From the NCBI RefSeq assembly GCF_937875145.1, contig NZ_CALNCS010000021.1, forward strand, positions 1-64,000: a stretch of 64,000 nt of DNA, in the 5' to 3' direction. Shown piece by piece: positions 37,869 through 46,924 of this stretch (positions are counted from its first letter, which is position 1; each line of letters begins with the position of its first letter). A program made the translations under genes and the position numbers. This DNA comes from Alkalibaculum bacchi. Lineage in GTDB: Bacteria; Bacillota; Clostridia; Eubacteriales; Alkalibacteraceae. The notes under the pieces are model-generated. The model saw nothing but the letters and a program-made list of their open reading frames with translations. It searched no databases and was not told the DNA's origin.

Positions 37869-38849
37869 ATGAGTAATTATAAAATCGCAATCGTCAATTC
37901 TAGTAGCTTTGGCAAATGGTTTCCAAAACATATAGAACGTTTAGATTCCATTGGGCGAGTTGAAAGCTTTACCTTTGATAATGATATTGATGGAGTTACA
38001 CTAGCTAAGGAATTAGAAGGATTCAATATTATTATTTCAAGTGTTACGCCTTTCTTTACAAAAGAATTTTTTGAACACAAGGATGAGTTACTCTTAATCT
38101 CTAGACATGGAATCGGTTATAACAATATTGATTTAGATGCAGCCAAGGAAAAGAAAACGATAGTAACCATTGTGCCACCTTTAGTAGAACGAGATGCCGT
38201 AGCAGAGAACGCTGTTGCAAACTTAATGGCCATTTTGCGCCGAACTATAGATTCATCAAAAGCAGCTACAGACAACCGTTGGGTAGAGCGTGCAACTTTT
38301 ATGGGACACAATTTAACAGGCAAAACCGTAGGTGTCATTGGTTGTGGCAATATTGGCAGTCGAGTAGCTGAAATATTAAAACATGGTTTTAATACCCGGC
38401 TATTGGTGACAGACCCCAATGTAGATACACAATGGGCTGAAAAACATGGTGCTGAAATTGTTGGATTAGATGAACTCCTTACCCAAGCTGATATGATTTC
38501 ATTGAATGCCTCATTAAATGATACAAGTTATCAAATATTAGATAAAGAAGCTTTCTCAAAAATGAAACGGGGGGTCTATATTACAAATACAGCTCGTGGA
38601 GCATTGATAAAAGAAGAAGATTTACTTGAGGCTATTGACAAAGGTATTGTTTGTGCAGCTGCTACAGATGTGATGGTCAAAGAGCCAGCTTCTAATACAC
38701 ACCCCTATTACAGCAATGATCGAATACTTGTGACCCCACATACATCAGCTTACACCTTTGAATGTTTAGAAGGCATGGGAGAAAAATGTGTCACAGATGT
38801 AGAGCAAATCATCAAAGGGGAAACTCCAGATAGCATAGTTAGCAGGTAG
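37869..38849 (+). CDS. D-isomer-specific 2-hydroxyacid dehydrogenase
   Basis: A 326-residue NAD-dependent 2-hydroxyacid dehydrogenase. The Rossmann motif GVIGCGNIGSRVAE (about residues 154-167) is clear. The catalytic Arg is in NTARGALI, the Glu in VMVKEPA and the His in VTPHTSAYT. Probably reduces a 2-keto (perhaps sugar) acid; the substrate is not readable. GGGGG precedes the ATG by 9 bases. It follows gnd by 63 bases and is likely co-transcribed. Confidence 0.88.
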   Translation: MSNYKIAIVNSSSFGKWFPKHIERLDSIGRVESFTFDNDIDGVTLAKELEGFNIIISSVTPFFTKEFFEHKDELLLISRHGIGYNNIDLDAAKEKKTIVTIVPPLVERDAVAENAVANLMAILRRTIDSSKAATDNRWVERATFMGHNLTGKTVGVIGCGNIGSRVAEILKHGFNTRLLVTDPNVDTQWAEKHGAEIVGLDELLTQADMISLNASLNDTSYQILDKEAFSKMKRGVYITNTARGALIKEEDLLEAIDKGIVCAAATDVMVKEPASNTHPYYSNDRILVTPHTSAYTFECLEGMGEKCVTDVEQIIKGETPDSIVSR

Positions 38850-39000
38850 GGTTGAGAGATGAAAAAATTGCATATTATAAATTAAATCATTTGAGATGAG
38901 GATAAGAGAGTGTTAAAAGTTAAAAATAATTTATTGTAACGATATCATTACAAATTTTATTCATTAAGATTATACTCCTTGGTAATAAGTAAACAAAAAT

Positions 39001-39035
39001 AGCTTCAAAACCGATACGTGTTTTGAAGCTATTTT
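39001..39035 (+). terminator. Bidirectional terminator between convergent genes
   Basis: AGCTTCAAAAC pairs with GTTTTGAAGCT, T-rich on the right and A-rich on the left. Serves the gnd operon and the RpiR gene. Confidence 0.85.
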
Positions 39036-39072
39036 TGCATAATTAAGTACTTTTGAATAATACTAATTATGT

Positions 39073-39915
39073 TTAGTTATCGATTTGAGTTGTATTGATT
39101 ACTTTTCGAATAGTAGTAAAGTATTCTTCATTGTCGTCAATTTTAATAGCGTACATCATAAAAAGTGCATCTACTAGTGTGATTTGTGAAACTAATGAGG
39201 AAACTGCCTCTGGTCGGTAGGTTGTTTCATCCGAAACAGATACTAGAACGATATCGCTTAGTTTGGTTAATGGAGACGTCATATTACTTGTGATAGCAAT
39301 GATAGGCACTCCGTTTTTTTTGGCGATTTTAGCGATTTCAAGAGAATCTTTATTTCTACCAGTATGTGAAATAATTAAGGCACAGTCTTGACTTGTTAGA
39401 CCCGCAACATGCATCAATTGAAAATGAAAATCTTGAAGAAAGCTACACTTAAGAGACGTTCGCATAAAACGGTGGAATGCATCTAAAGCCACAACTTGTG
39501 ATGCACCTAATGCAAAAATAGCACATGTTCTTGCATTAGCTAAAATTTCGATTGCCTTTACGAGGTTTTCTTCTTGAAGCATCGATTGTGTTTCTTCTAA
39601 AGAGAGCTTTCCCATATAAAAAGAATTTGAAGCAATATCACAATAAGAATGTTCCTTGTTAATGAATGGAAAGAATTTTATTGTTGCATTTTGGTTGTTT
39701 TCATAAATCTTGAGTTTCATATCTTGAAAAGAGCCATAACCTAACTTTTTAGTAAGACGAGAAATTGTTGCAATAGAGACATTAGTTGCTTCAGAAATAT
39801 CTTGAATGGTCATTCTAGCAGCTGTTTCTATATTTTCAAGAATGTAATCGACGACTTTTTTTTGAGACTTGGTTAAACTTGTATAATCTTTTCCGACAAT
39901 GCTCTGAAAAGACAT
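39073..39915 (-). CDS. MurR/RpiR family transcriptional regulator
   Basis: A 280-residue sugar-phosphate-responsive regulator. The N-terminal helix-turn-helix domain (about residues 1-75) contains SIATISRLTKKLGYGSFQDMK. The C-terminal SIS domain (about 105-250) has the phosphosugar-binding pattern IFALGASQ and ISHTGRNKDSLEIAK. It is divergent from the PTS/KDPG-aldolase operon and probably controls it. Family members respond to hexose or sugar-acid phosphates such as KDPG, but the ligand is inferred only from context. Confidence 0.92.
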   Translation of the reverse strand: MSFQSIVGKDYTSLTKSQKKVVDYILENIETAARMTIQDISEATNVSIATISRLTKKLGYGSFQDMKLKIYENNQNATIKFFPFINKEHSYCDIASNSFYMGKLSLEETQSMLQEENLVKAIEILANARTCAIFALGASQVVALDAFHRFMRTSLKCSFLQDFHFQLMHVAGLTSQDCALIISHTGRNKDSLEIAKIAKKNGVPIIAITSNMTSPLTKLSDIVLVSVSDETTYRPEAVSSLVSQITLVDALFMMYAIKIDDNEEYFTTIRKVINTTQIDN

Positions 39916-40155
39916 AATATCACCGCCGTTTTAAAGTATTAGTAAAGAAAAAATTTACAAAAATCAGGAAGGAATAATTTGTTTTATTATATTTTAACCT
40001 ACAATTTTTTATAAAGCAAGCAGATAAGATATTGTGAGAGGAGCGTCAACACAGCAATAAAAATATTTTTCAATATCGTATTGACAAAATGCAAAAAGTT
40101 TTTAAAATTGTAATCGTAAACAAAAAAGAATTAGGGTTAATAAGGAGGATAAAAA

Positions 40156-40983
40156 ATGGAAGTAAGTGTATTTCAGGCATTAGTAATTGCTGTATGGATA
40201 GCTCTTGTCATGAGTCGAAGTTTATTAGGTGGAGCGACGTTAACTATGCGTTTTTCTCCATTAATGACAGGTTTGATTGTAGGAATCGTCTTTGGACAAG
40301 TATCGCAAGCTATGATTATTACGGCTGCCATTCAATTAATTTATATGGGTGTTTTTTCGCCAGGTGGTCAAATGCCATCTGAACCTGCAATTGCAGCAGC
40401 TATTGCAGTACCTGTAGCTTTATTAAGTAATTTAGAGCCAGAAGCAGCTATTGGAGTAGCTGTACCAGTTGGTCTTTTAGGATCTTATTTATATCAATTT
40501 AGATTTTTTGTAAATACTTTTATCATGCAAAAGTTTACGGATAAATATGCAGAAGAAGGAAACGAAAAAATGTTGACGACGTCTATCATCGTTTATCCAA
40601 TTATAGCATCATTTATCATTTATATACCATTTATGTTTATAGCCTTATATTATGGAGCACCTGTAATTGCAAGCATTGTAGAATCCAATTCAGGTAGTGT
40701 GTTATTCCATATTCTGTCTGTTATAGGTGGTGGATTAGCGGCTATTGGTATTGCTGTCACAGTATACGTTATTGGGAAGAAAAGCTATATTGCCTTTTTC
40801 TTATTAGCATATTTCTTAGCAGTAGTATTTAGAGATTTAGGCATCACAATGGTAACCTACGCAATTTTTGGAGCCATCATTGCATTCATCTATGTATTGT
40901 CTAAGGGTGAGGGTTCATCTACTCCTCAAGTTGCTCAAGGTGGATCAGCGGTCATTCTTGATGACGATGACGATGACTATTAA
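40156..40983 (+). CDS. Mannose-family PTS permease subunit IIC
   Basis: A 275-residue integral membrane channel subunit of a mannose-type phosphotransferase system. Many hydrophobic helices are visible. VWIALVMSRSLLGGATLTMRFSP and the conserved GVFSPGGQMPSEPAIAAAIAVP segment identify IIC. It ends with a run of aspartates. AAGGAGG precedes the ATG. First gene of the operon opposite the RpiR regulator. It needs IID and IIB partners; both are broken in the next gene. Confidence 0.9.
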   Translation: MEVSVFQALVIAVWIALVMSRSLLGGATLTMRFSPLMTGLIVGIVFGQVSQAMIITAAIQLIYMGVFSPGGQMPSEPAIAAAIAVPVALLSNLEPEAAIGVAVPVGLLGSYLYQFRFFVNTFIMQKFTDKYAEEGNEKMLTTSIIVYPIIASFIIYIPFMFIALYYGAPVIASIVESNSGSVLFHILSVIGGGLAAIGIAVTVYVIGKKSYIAFFLLAYFLAVVFRDLGITMVTYAIFGAIIAFIYVLSKGEGSSTPQVAQGGSAVILDDDDDDY

Positions 40984-40999
40984 AAGGGAGGATTAGGAT

Positions 41000-41704
41000 A
41001 TGAGTAATCAAATTCAAAAAGATGTAAGTCTTAAACCAGAAGAAATAACCAAAAGAGATGTAGGCATAGCCTGGTTAAGATTTCACTTTGCAAATGAAAT
41101 ACCACATGCTTTTGACAGATATATTTCACCAGCATTAATGTGGGCATTAATGCCAATACTAAAAAAACTTTACAAAGATAAAAATGATTTAATTGCAGCA
41201 TATCAACGACATCTACTGTTCTTTAATACCCAATTATCGTGGGGTGGTGGAACGATAACAGGTATTATGGCATCTCTTGAACAAGCACGTGCTAACGAAA
41301 TGTACAATGGTGACCCAATTAGCATCAATGACGATTTTACAAAAAATATCTTACTAAGCGCTGGTTCAAGAACTGGGTTAAAGGTTCGCGTATTAAAAGA
41401 GGATGGAGCAGTAAGGTATTGGAATGACCGACAATACGATAATTATAAAGTGGTTTTATTGACAAAAACCGTTGAGGCTATGGCGGGAATTATTAAGGGT
41501 GGCGTACCCATTAAACAATTAAACCTTGGTGGTATTCCTCAAAAACCAGGTCTCACATCTGTAATTCCTGAAGTATCAATCACGAAAGAAGAATTAGATA
41601 TATTAGTAGACCTAAACGAAAAGTATGGAGTAGATATTTACTTCCAAGCCATTCCATCTTCTAAGAAGGTGTCGTTAAAAGAAGCTATTAAATTATTTGA
41701 TTAA
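41000..41704 (+). pseudogene. In-frame fusion of truncated PTS IID and truncated PTS IIB
   Basis: A 234-codon open frame in two unrelated parts. Residues 1 to about 109 are the N-terminal part of a mannose-family IID (LRFHFANEIPHAFDR, LLFFNTQLSWGGGTITGI). From about 112 the sequence is the C-terminal two thirds of a mannose-family IIB (DFTKNILLSAGSRTGLKV, then a VKGGVPIKQLNLGGI-like stretch and VPSSKK-like end). Missing are the IID C-terminal membrane part (roughly 160 residues) and the IIB start with its phosphorylated histidine (DDRLIHGQ in the family). The likely cause is one deletion joining IID to IIB in frame near 41325-41340. The PTS is probably dead. Confidence 0.8.
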
Positions 41705-41722
41705 TACAGAAAGAGTGATAAT

Positions 41723-42169
41723 ATGGTAGGTTTATTGTTAATAAGCCATGGTCAAATGGCTGTGGGCATGATTGATAGTTTAAATTTAATAGCTGGATCA
41801 GCTGAAGGCATTGATACAGTTTCTCTTATAGCAGGACAAGATTTTGAAATGTTTAAAAGTGAAATTTCAGAAAAAATCAAAGCCTTAGATAGTGGTGATG
41901 GAGCATTAATCCTTGTAGATTTATTTGGAGCTTCCCCTTATAATGCGTCCATGTTCTTGTACAAAGAGCTGAAGGAGTCTGGTGTTCATATTCGAATTGT
42001 AACAGGAATGAGTTTATCTATGCTCTTGGAGATAAACGCTATGAGAGGGTCTATGTCGTTAGAACAATTAGCTCAACATGCTGTAAATAGCGGTAGAGAT
42101 GGAATACAAGAGCCTATTTCTCAAATGTTAAATAGTACAGAGACAGACGATGAAGAAGGTAATTACTAA
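41723..42169 (+). CDS. Mannose-family PTS subunit IIA
   Basis: A 148-residue cytoplasmic phosphocarrier. The phospho-accepting histidine lies in LLISHGQMAVG (His9). DLFGASPYNAS is the second family motif. It appears intact. GAAAGAGTG precedes the ATG. Its stop overlaps the next gene start by one base. It has no intact IIB to donate to in this operon. Confidence 0.88.
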   Translation: MVGLLLISHGQMAVGMIDSLNLIAGSAEGIDTVSLIAGQDFEMFKSEISEKIKALDSGDGALILVDLFGASPYNASMFLYKELKESGVHIRIVTGMSLSMLLEINAMRGSMSLEQLAQHAVNSGRDGIQEPISQMLNSTETDDEEGNY

Positions 42170-43102
42170 TGAAAAAGGTGCTCGTCACCCCAAGATCTTT
42201 TGCTAAATACAATCGTCAAGAGATTTTAGCTCTATTCCAAAGCAATAGTATAGAACCTATTTTTAATGCTTATAACGCCATTATGAATGAAGAACAACTT
42301 ATAGAAGCACTAAAAGATGTGGATGGGCTAATAGATCGGAGTAGATCCTATTACGGAAAAGGTTATAAACAGTGCGCCCAATTTAAAAGCTATTGCAAAA
42401 TATGGTGTTGGTATTGATAATATTGATATGAATACAGCAGAGGTTAAAAAGATTTCTGTCTCGAGAACAGTAGGTGCAAACTCTTCAGCAGTGGCTGATT
42501 ATAGCTTTGCCTTATTAATGGCTGTTGCAAGGAGAGTAGTGGAGATTCATAATGGCTGTAAAAATGGCGATTGGGGTAAAAAAATTGCCTTAGATGTTTT
42601 TGGTAAAAAGATTGGTATCCTCGGTTTAGGAGCTATAGGACGAGGCATGGTACAGCGTGTAAAAGGTTTTAATATGGACATCTACGCATATGATGTTTTT
42701 AAAGATGAAGGATATATTCAAGAAAATAGTATTAAATTTGTGGATGTAGAAACCATTATGCGAGAATGTGATTTCATTAGTATACACATGCCATTAACAG
42801 AAGAGACTCATCATATGATCAATGGGGACTTATTGAGTAAAGCTAAATCGAATTTGGTTTTAATCAACACAGCTAGAGGTGGCATAGTTGATGAAGAAGT
42901 ACTATACCAAGCAATTGTAGACAAGAAGATCTATGGTGCTGGAATTGATGCTTTTGAAGAAGAACCACCACAAAACTCTAAACTATTGTCTTTAGAAAAT
43001 GTGATAGTAGGTTCTCATACAGCAGCATCTTCCTTTGAGGCTACAAATTTGATGAGTCTAATGGCTACAGGAAATATTATTAAGGACTTAGGGAGAGTGT
43101 AA
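42169..43102 (+). pseudogene. Phosphoglycerate dehydrogenase-like 2-hydroxyacid dehydrogenase, frameshifted
   Basis: One gene split into two frames. The first (42169-42417) begins MKKVLVTPRSFAKYN and reads GLIDRSRS after about residue 53. The second continues the family sequence through VDPITEKVINSAPNLKAIAKYGVGIDNID and on to 43102, with the Rossmann motif GILGLGAIGRGM, NTARGGIVDEEV, FEEEPP and VGSHTAASS. A single extra base near 42333 explains the break. The repaired product would be about 310 residues. A second start at 42428 alone would give a protein without the substrate-side domain. Confidence 0.82.
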
Positions 43103-43731
43103 TGAATAAAGCTGAGTTGATGGGAAAATTAAAAGAAGAAAAACTTATAGCCGTAATTCGTGGCAACAATGAAGAAGAAGTTATAAAGACAGTGGAAGCA
43201 GTATATAAAGGAGGAATTAAATTTATTGAGCTGACATTTACGGTTCCAAATGCTGTCAAAGTAATAGAAAGTTTAGTAGAGCGATTTAAAGGCGAGGATA
43301 TTATTATAGGTGCTGGAACTTGCATGGATCTTGTTAGTGCACGCCTTGCAATATTAGCAGGAGCACAATTTGTTGTAAGCCCACATTTAGATGAAGAAAT
43401 CATTATGCTTTGCAATTCATACTGCATTCCAGTTTTTCCAGGTGCTACTACGGTTAAAGATATGGTCACCTGCTTGAGCTTAGGCGCAGGCGTGATCAAA
43501 TTATTTCCAGGGGATATTTTTGGACCGAAAGCCATTAAGGCATTTAAAGGTCCTTTACCACAAGCAGAATTTATGCCTACTGGCGGAGTTAGCTTAGACA
43601 ATGTAAAAGAATGGCTTGATCATGGTGCATATGCAGTAGGCGTTGGAAGTGTCTTAACGAAAGGAGCGAAGGCTGGCAACTTTAAAGAAGTTGAAGAAGA
43701 TGCTCGGAAATTTGTTGAAGCAGTAAAATAA
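43102..43731 (+). CDS. eda: 2-keto-3-deoxy-6-phosphogluconate (KDPG/KHG) aldolase
   Basis: Cleaves KDPG, or a related 2-keto-3-deoxy sugar acid phosphate, to pyruvate and glyceraldehyde phosphate. Class I aldolase motifs: LIAVIRG, IELTFTVPNA with the catalytic Glu, GAGTCMD, and IKLFPGDIFGP with the Schiff-base lysine (about residue 133); MPTGGVSLDN follows. 209 residues, normal. It overlaps the preceding stop by one base. It is the metabolic end of the PTS/dehydrogenase operon and implies that a sugar acid or amino-sugar acid was the substrate. Confidence 0.93.
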   Translation: MNKAELMGKLKEEKLIAVIRGNNEEEVIKTVEAVYKGGIKFIELTFTVPNAVKVIESLVERFKGEDIIIGAGTCMDLVSARLAILAGAQFVVSPHLDEEIIMLCNSYCIPVFPGATTVKDMVTCLSLGAGVIKLFPGDIFGPKAIKAFKGPLPQAEFMPTGGVSLDNVKEWLDHGAYAVGVGSVLTKGAKAGNFKEVEEDARKFVEAVK

Positions 43732-43787
43732 ACTAAATATTACTTTATAAGCAGCTACTCGTAAGCTATTTATAAAATAACGATGAC

Positions 43788-43823
43788 CACGAGAAATATC
43801 CCATACTTTTTCTCGTGGCATTT
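43788..43823 (+). terminator. Terminator after the KDPG aldolase operon
   Basis: CCACGAGAAA pairs with TTTCTCGTGG, then CATTTTAT. Confidence 0.75.
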
Positions 43824-43825
43824 TA

Positions 43826-44110
43826 TCTAATAAAAAAGTAAAAGTAATCTACTTAGATAGTATTGGAAGCAAAGGAGATGTACACATCTTTACGAATAAT
43901 ACTTTGAATCTCAATCTGGCTGAAGTTTATGAACATCAAAAGGATAAGTCCCTTTCTGAATTTGGAGACGTTATTATTACTTCAGGGGAGTATAAGGAGA
44001 ATAGGGTAGTCGTTCATACAAAAGAATTTGAAGAAGATATGGAGCGTATAGAAGGGAAACTAAATTATTTTGTAGATGTACTCGAACAAATTATTAGCAA
44101 ATTAAAATAA
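43826..44110 (+). pseudogene. Remnant of an unknown gene
   Basis: An open frame without a credible start. It reads VKVIYLDSIGSKGDVHIFT and then NLNLAEVYEHQKDK, ending in a helical DMERIEGKLNYFVDVLEQI tail. The TTG at 43904 has no ribosome site near it. I take this as the 3' remnant of a gene whose 5' part was lost. No family recognised. Confidence 0.4.
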
Positions 44111-44195
44111 TTTATTAATAAAAGGCCGTTCCTGGCAATTATAGAGGTATAATAAAGATATTGTTATAATTGTAGATGATACAGGGGTGATAGAG

Positions 44196-44801
44196 ATGAA
44201 AATAGCAGCGTTGACAGGAGCAGGTGTTTCTAAGGCTAGTGGAGTGCCTACATTTGTAGAGATGGGCGACTTAAGAGACAAGCTTAGCAGAAGTTATTAT
44301 AATAGCCATCCGATAGAGTTTTATCAAATACTCAATGGCATGAGAACTGTAACAGAAGCCGCAAACCCAAATCCAGCCCATATTGCACTAGCTAAAAAAC
44401 ATATTCCCATTGTAACCATGAATATTGACGGTCTTCATCATAAAGCGGGAAGTACAGAAGAAGAAGTCATAGAGATACACGGTAGTCTTCGAAAGGTGTA
44501 CTGTCCTAAATGTAGTAAATGGTATCCTTTTTCTGTAACAGAAGAGTCTATTAAATGCGGTAAATGTACAGATGTAATATTACAACCAGACATTGTACTT
44601 TATGGCGATAATATACCTAGGCTTCAAGATTCCATAAATTTGGTTTCAAACGTTGATTTGCTACTCGTCATAGGAACGTCCTTTTACACTTCAACTGCTA
44701 CTTATGTAAGTGAAGCGGCTAAAAGTGCTGGGGTAAAGGTAGAGATAATCAATGAAAATGCAGAAGAACTCATTCCAAAATTTTTAAATCAGATAAGGTG
44801 A
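44196..44801 (+). CDS. Sir2 family NAD-dependent protein deacetylase (sirtuin)
   Basis: A short 201-residue sirtuin. NAD-binding GAGVSKASGVPTF (residues 8-20), NIDGLHHKAG with the NAD ribose residues, and the catalytic histidine in EIHGSLRK are present. Two CxxC zinc pairs follow (CPKC and CGKC). The ATG at 44196 is preferred over the GTG at 44187 because GGGGTG lies 7 bases upstream of it. The small domain is shorter than in 240-residue CobB proteins. Seven bases upstream of rlmH. Confidence 0.9.
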   Translation: MKIAALTGAGVSKASGVPTFVEMGDLRDKLSRSYYNSHPIEFYQILNGMRTVTEAANPNPAHIALAKKHIPIVTMNIDGLHHKAGSTEEEVIEIHGSLRKVYCPKCSKWYPFSVTEESIKCGKCTDVILQPDIVLYGDNIPRLQDSINLVSNVDLLLVIGTSFYTSTATYVSEAAKSAGVKVEIINENAEELIPKFLNQIR

Positions 44802-44808
44802 GCATTTA

Positions 44809-45288
44809 TTGAATATAACAATCATTACAGTAGGTAAAATTAAAGAAAAGTTTTATACACAGGCAATAGAAGAGTATAGTAAGAGACTTAGCCGATATTG
44901 TACCTTGAAGATAATAGAGGTGCCAGACGAAAAGGCCCCTGAGAATTTAAGCCCAGCAGAGCAACAAGGAATCATAGACAAAGAAGGCAAGAAGATTATC
45001 GAAAAAATACCAGTATCCTCTACAGTAATCACTATGGAAATTGAAGGAAAGCAATTGACCTCTGTAGATTTTTCTAAAGAAGTGGAACAATTTGCTATTA
45101 ATGGTCAAAGCCATCTTTGCTTTATCATAGGTGGATCTCTAGGTTTATCACAAGAAGTAAGGACAATGAGCCGACTTAAACTCTCTTTTTCTAAGATGAC
45201 ATTTCCTCATCAGCTCTTTAGAGTAATGTTATTAGAGCAAATTTACAGGGCCTTTCGCATTATGAGAAATGAACCGTATCATAAGTAA
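44809..45288 (+). CDS. rlmH: 23S rRNA (pseudouridine-1915-N3)-methyltransferase RlmH
   Basis: SPOUT-family methyltransferase acting on 23S rRNA helix 69. 159 residues, normal. The family motifs ITVGKIKEKFY at the start, FIIGGSLGLS and the C-terminal LLEQIYRAFRIMRNEPYHK are present. The start is TTG with AAGGTGAG upstream. The last codons are the conserved GAACCGTATCATAAGTAA that staphylococcal SCC elements use as their integration site, and an accessory element with a serine recombinase begins exactly here. The insertion leaves the protein intact. Confidence 0.96.
   Translation: MNITIITVGKIKEKFYTQAIEEYSKRLSRYCTLKIIEVPDEKAPENLSPAEQQGIIDKEGKKIIEKIPVSSTVITMEIEGKQLTSVDFSKEVEQFAINGQSHLCFIIGGSLGLSQEVRTMSRLKLSFSKMTFPHQLFRVMLLEQIYRAFRIMRNEPYHK
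45271..45288 (+). repeat. att-like site 1 (rlmH 3' end)
   Basis: GAACCGTATCATAAGTAA, coding for EPYHK and stop of RlmH. It lacks the downstream GGTTC arm found at the other two sites. Confidence 0.8.
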
Positions 45289-45347
45289 CGGATAAAAATC
45301 TGATGAATCACACATTATTGGTACGATAGAATATTGAGATACAGGGC

Positions 45348-45374
45348 GAACCGTATCATAAGTAAGTGAGGTTC
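45348..45374 (+). repeat. att-like site 2, left element end
   Basis: An exact second copy of the 18-base rlmH end, 77 bases downstream, extended to an imperfect 27-base palindrome with GAACC and GGTTC arms. It matches the right-end site at 21 of 27 positions. Confidence 0.8.
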
Positions 45375-45601
45375 TTTATTCTATATAGTAATATTAAAGT
45401 GACATGTTTATGTATCAAAAGGAGAACTACCTAAATTAATTATAAAAATAATAAAATTTATCATTGATGTAAAGGGAATAATAGGGATTAGGAATTTACA
45501 ATAAAAATGCTATAATGGATTAAGAACTTAGACTAATTCTATTTGTTCAAATTGATCTTTTACTGGTTTTTTTATATTGTTAATACAATTATTTATTGTA
45601 C

Positions 45602-45636
45602 AAGTGAAATCAATTCTGGTGATTTCACTTGTTTTT
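45602..45636 (+). terminator. Terminator near the left end of the element
   Basis: AAGTGAAATC pairs with GATTTCACTT, then GTTTTTATTT. No gene lies before it, so it may end a small transcript or guard the element from rlmH read-through. The rest of 45375-45763 shows no gene. Confidence 0.75.
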
Positions 45637-45763
45637 ATTTGGGAGTAAATAGGCTTGTGTTAATCACAATTTTATTTGGTGAAAATAATGAATGAAAATT
45701 AACATTGTGTTAGAATAAATAACTAACAGGAACGTTAGTTCAGTTAGCAGGAGAGGCGTATAA

Positions 45764-46912
45764 ATGATTAAACCAATTTCAATTTCTGTTAAAGCAAAAT
45801 CACATACAAATCAATATAAAATGCATAAATACTTTGCAAGAAGACCCTACAATGTTTTTCAGAATTTAATTAAGCACTATACTAAGGAAAACGATCTAGT
45901 GCTAGATGTCTTTTGTGGGGGTGGAGTAACTGTTTTCGAAAGTGTCGCAATGAATAGAAGATCTATTGGAGTTGATTTGAATCCTTTAGCAACTTTTATA
46001 TCAAAAATGCAACTAAAAAAAGTTAATATATCTACTTTAAAAGTATTGGGAAATTCGTTTATTAATAATTTAGAACAAGAATTATCAAGATATTATGAGT
46101 ATAATTATAATTGCATAGACTATAAGATTGAATGGATTGAATGGACTTATGAAGTAAGTTGTCCTCTTTGCTCTACGACTATTAGATTGGCTGAGCATAA
46201 TAAAGTAGTATCTCCTAATGGAAAACCTAAAAACGGCTATTATTGTTGTCCGAATCAGTTATGTGGAGGTCATGATAGGAGAACAGGGGTAAAGAGAACA
46301 GATTGTAAATCTATAGGCAGTCACCCGTTAAGAGTGAAGATTAGTAATGGTGAAGAGACAGTGGTTATTGACTTATCCGATGAGGAAGCTAGCTTTATTA
46401 AATCACAAAGGTATACACATCTCATAGAAGAATCTATGGTAATACCTGATGATGAAATACCTCTAAACTGGGATAGAACTCATGAAGATAAATTAATTGA
46501 AAAAGGAGTCTATCGGTTTAGCGATCTATATACAGAAAGAAACTTTATTTTAAATGTTATTATATTCAACAGAATTTTAGCGTTGAAAGGCCAAATTGAT
46601 AATGACATAGTTGACTGTATATATTTTGCGTTCAGTTCCTCATTAAGGTATACAAATAAAATGTCTCGTGTTACAGAAAATTGGGAGAACGGTAATCCTA
46701 CTTCTATGGATAAGCATGCATATTGGTTGCCTAATGTTTATATTGAAGCAAATGTTATAGAAAAGTTTAAGGATCGCTTCAATGTTATATTGAAAGGATT
46801 AACATACACAAATGAAAAAATACCATTCGGTTCTAATTTAATATCCGTTAAAGAGTCAATTAATGTGTGTCATATTGGTAGCTTAAATGCCAGTATACTA
46901 CATCTTAGGTAG
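45764..46912 (+). pseudogene. DNA methyltransferase, truncated at the 3' end
   Basis: The N-terminal 382 codons of a large site-specific DNA methyltransferase. HKYFARRPYNVF (residues 21-32) and the SAM motif LDVFCGGGVTVFE (about 47-59) identify it. A zinc-binding insertion follows, with CPLC (about 136) and CCPNQLCGG. The catalytic (D/N)PPY motif, expected after the last homologous segment, is missing: the frame stops at ASILHLR and runs into a RadC fragment. CAGGAGAGG precedes the ATG, and a CTAAC/GTTAG inverted repeat at about 45721-45745 could be an operator. Probably inactive. No restriction endonuclease gene is adjacent. Confidence 0.75.
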
Positions 46913-46924
46913 GTGATAAAATCA

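Noticed and set aside
40089..40382. 97-codon ORF overlapping the start of PTS IIC; considered as a missing IIB
   Set aside because: It has no IIB motif (no RLIHGQ). It is a shadow of IIC in another frame.
42428..43102. Independent short dehydrogenase gene
   Set aside because: The upstream frame continues the same family up to a one-base shift, and the ATG at 42428 lies inside the conserved GVGIDNIDM region without a ribosome site.
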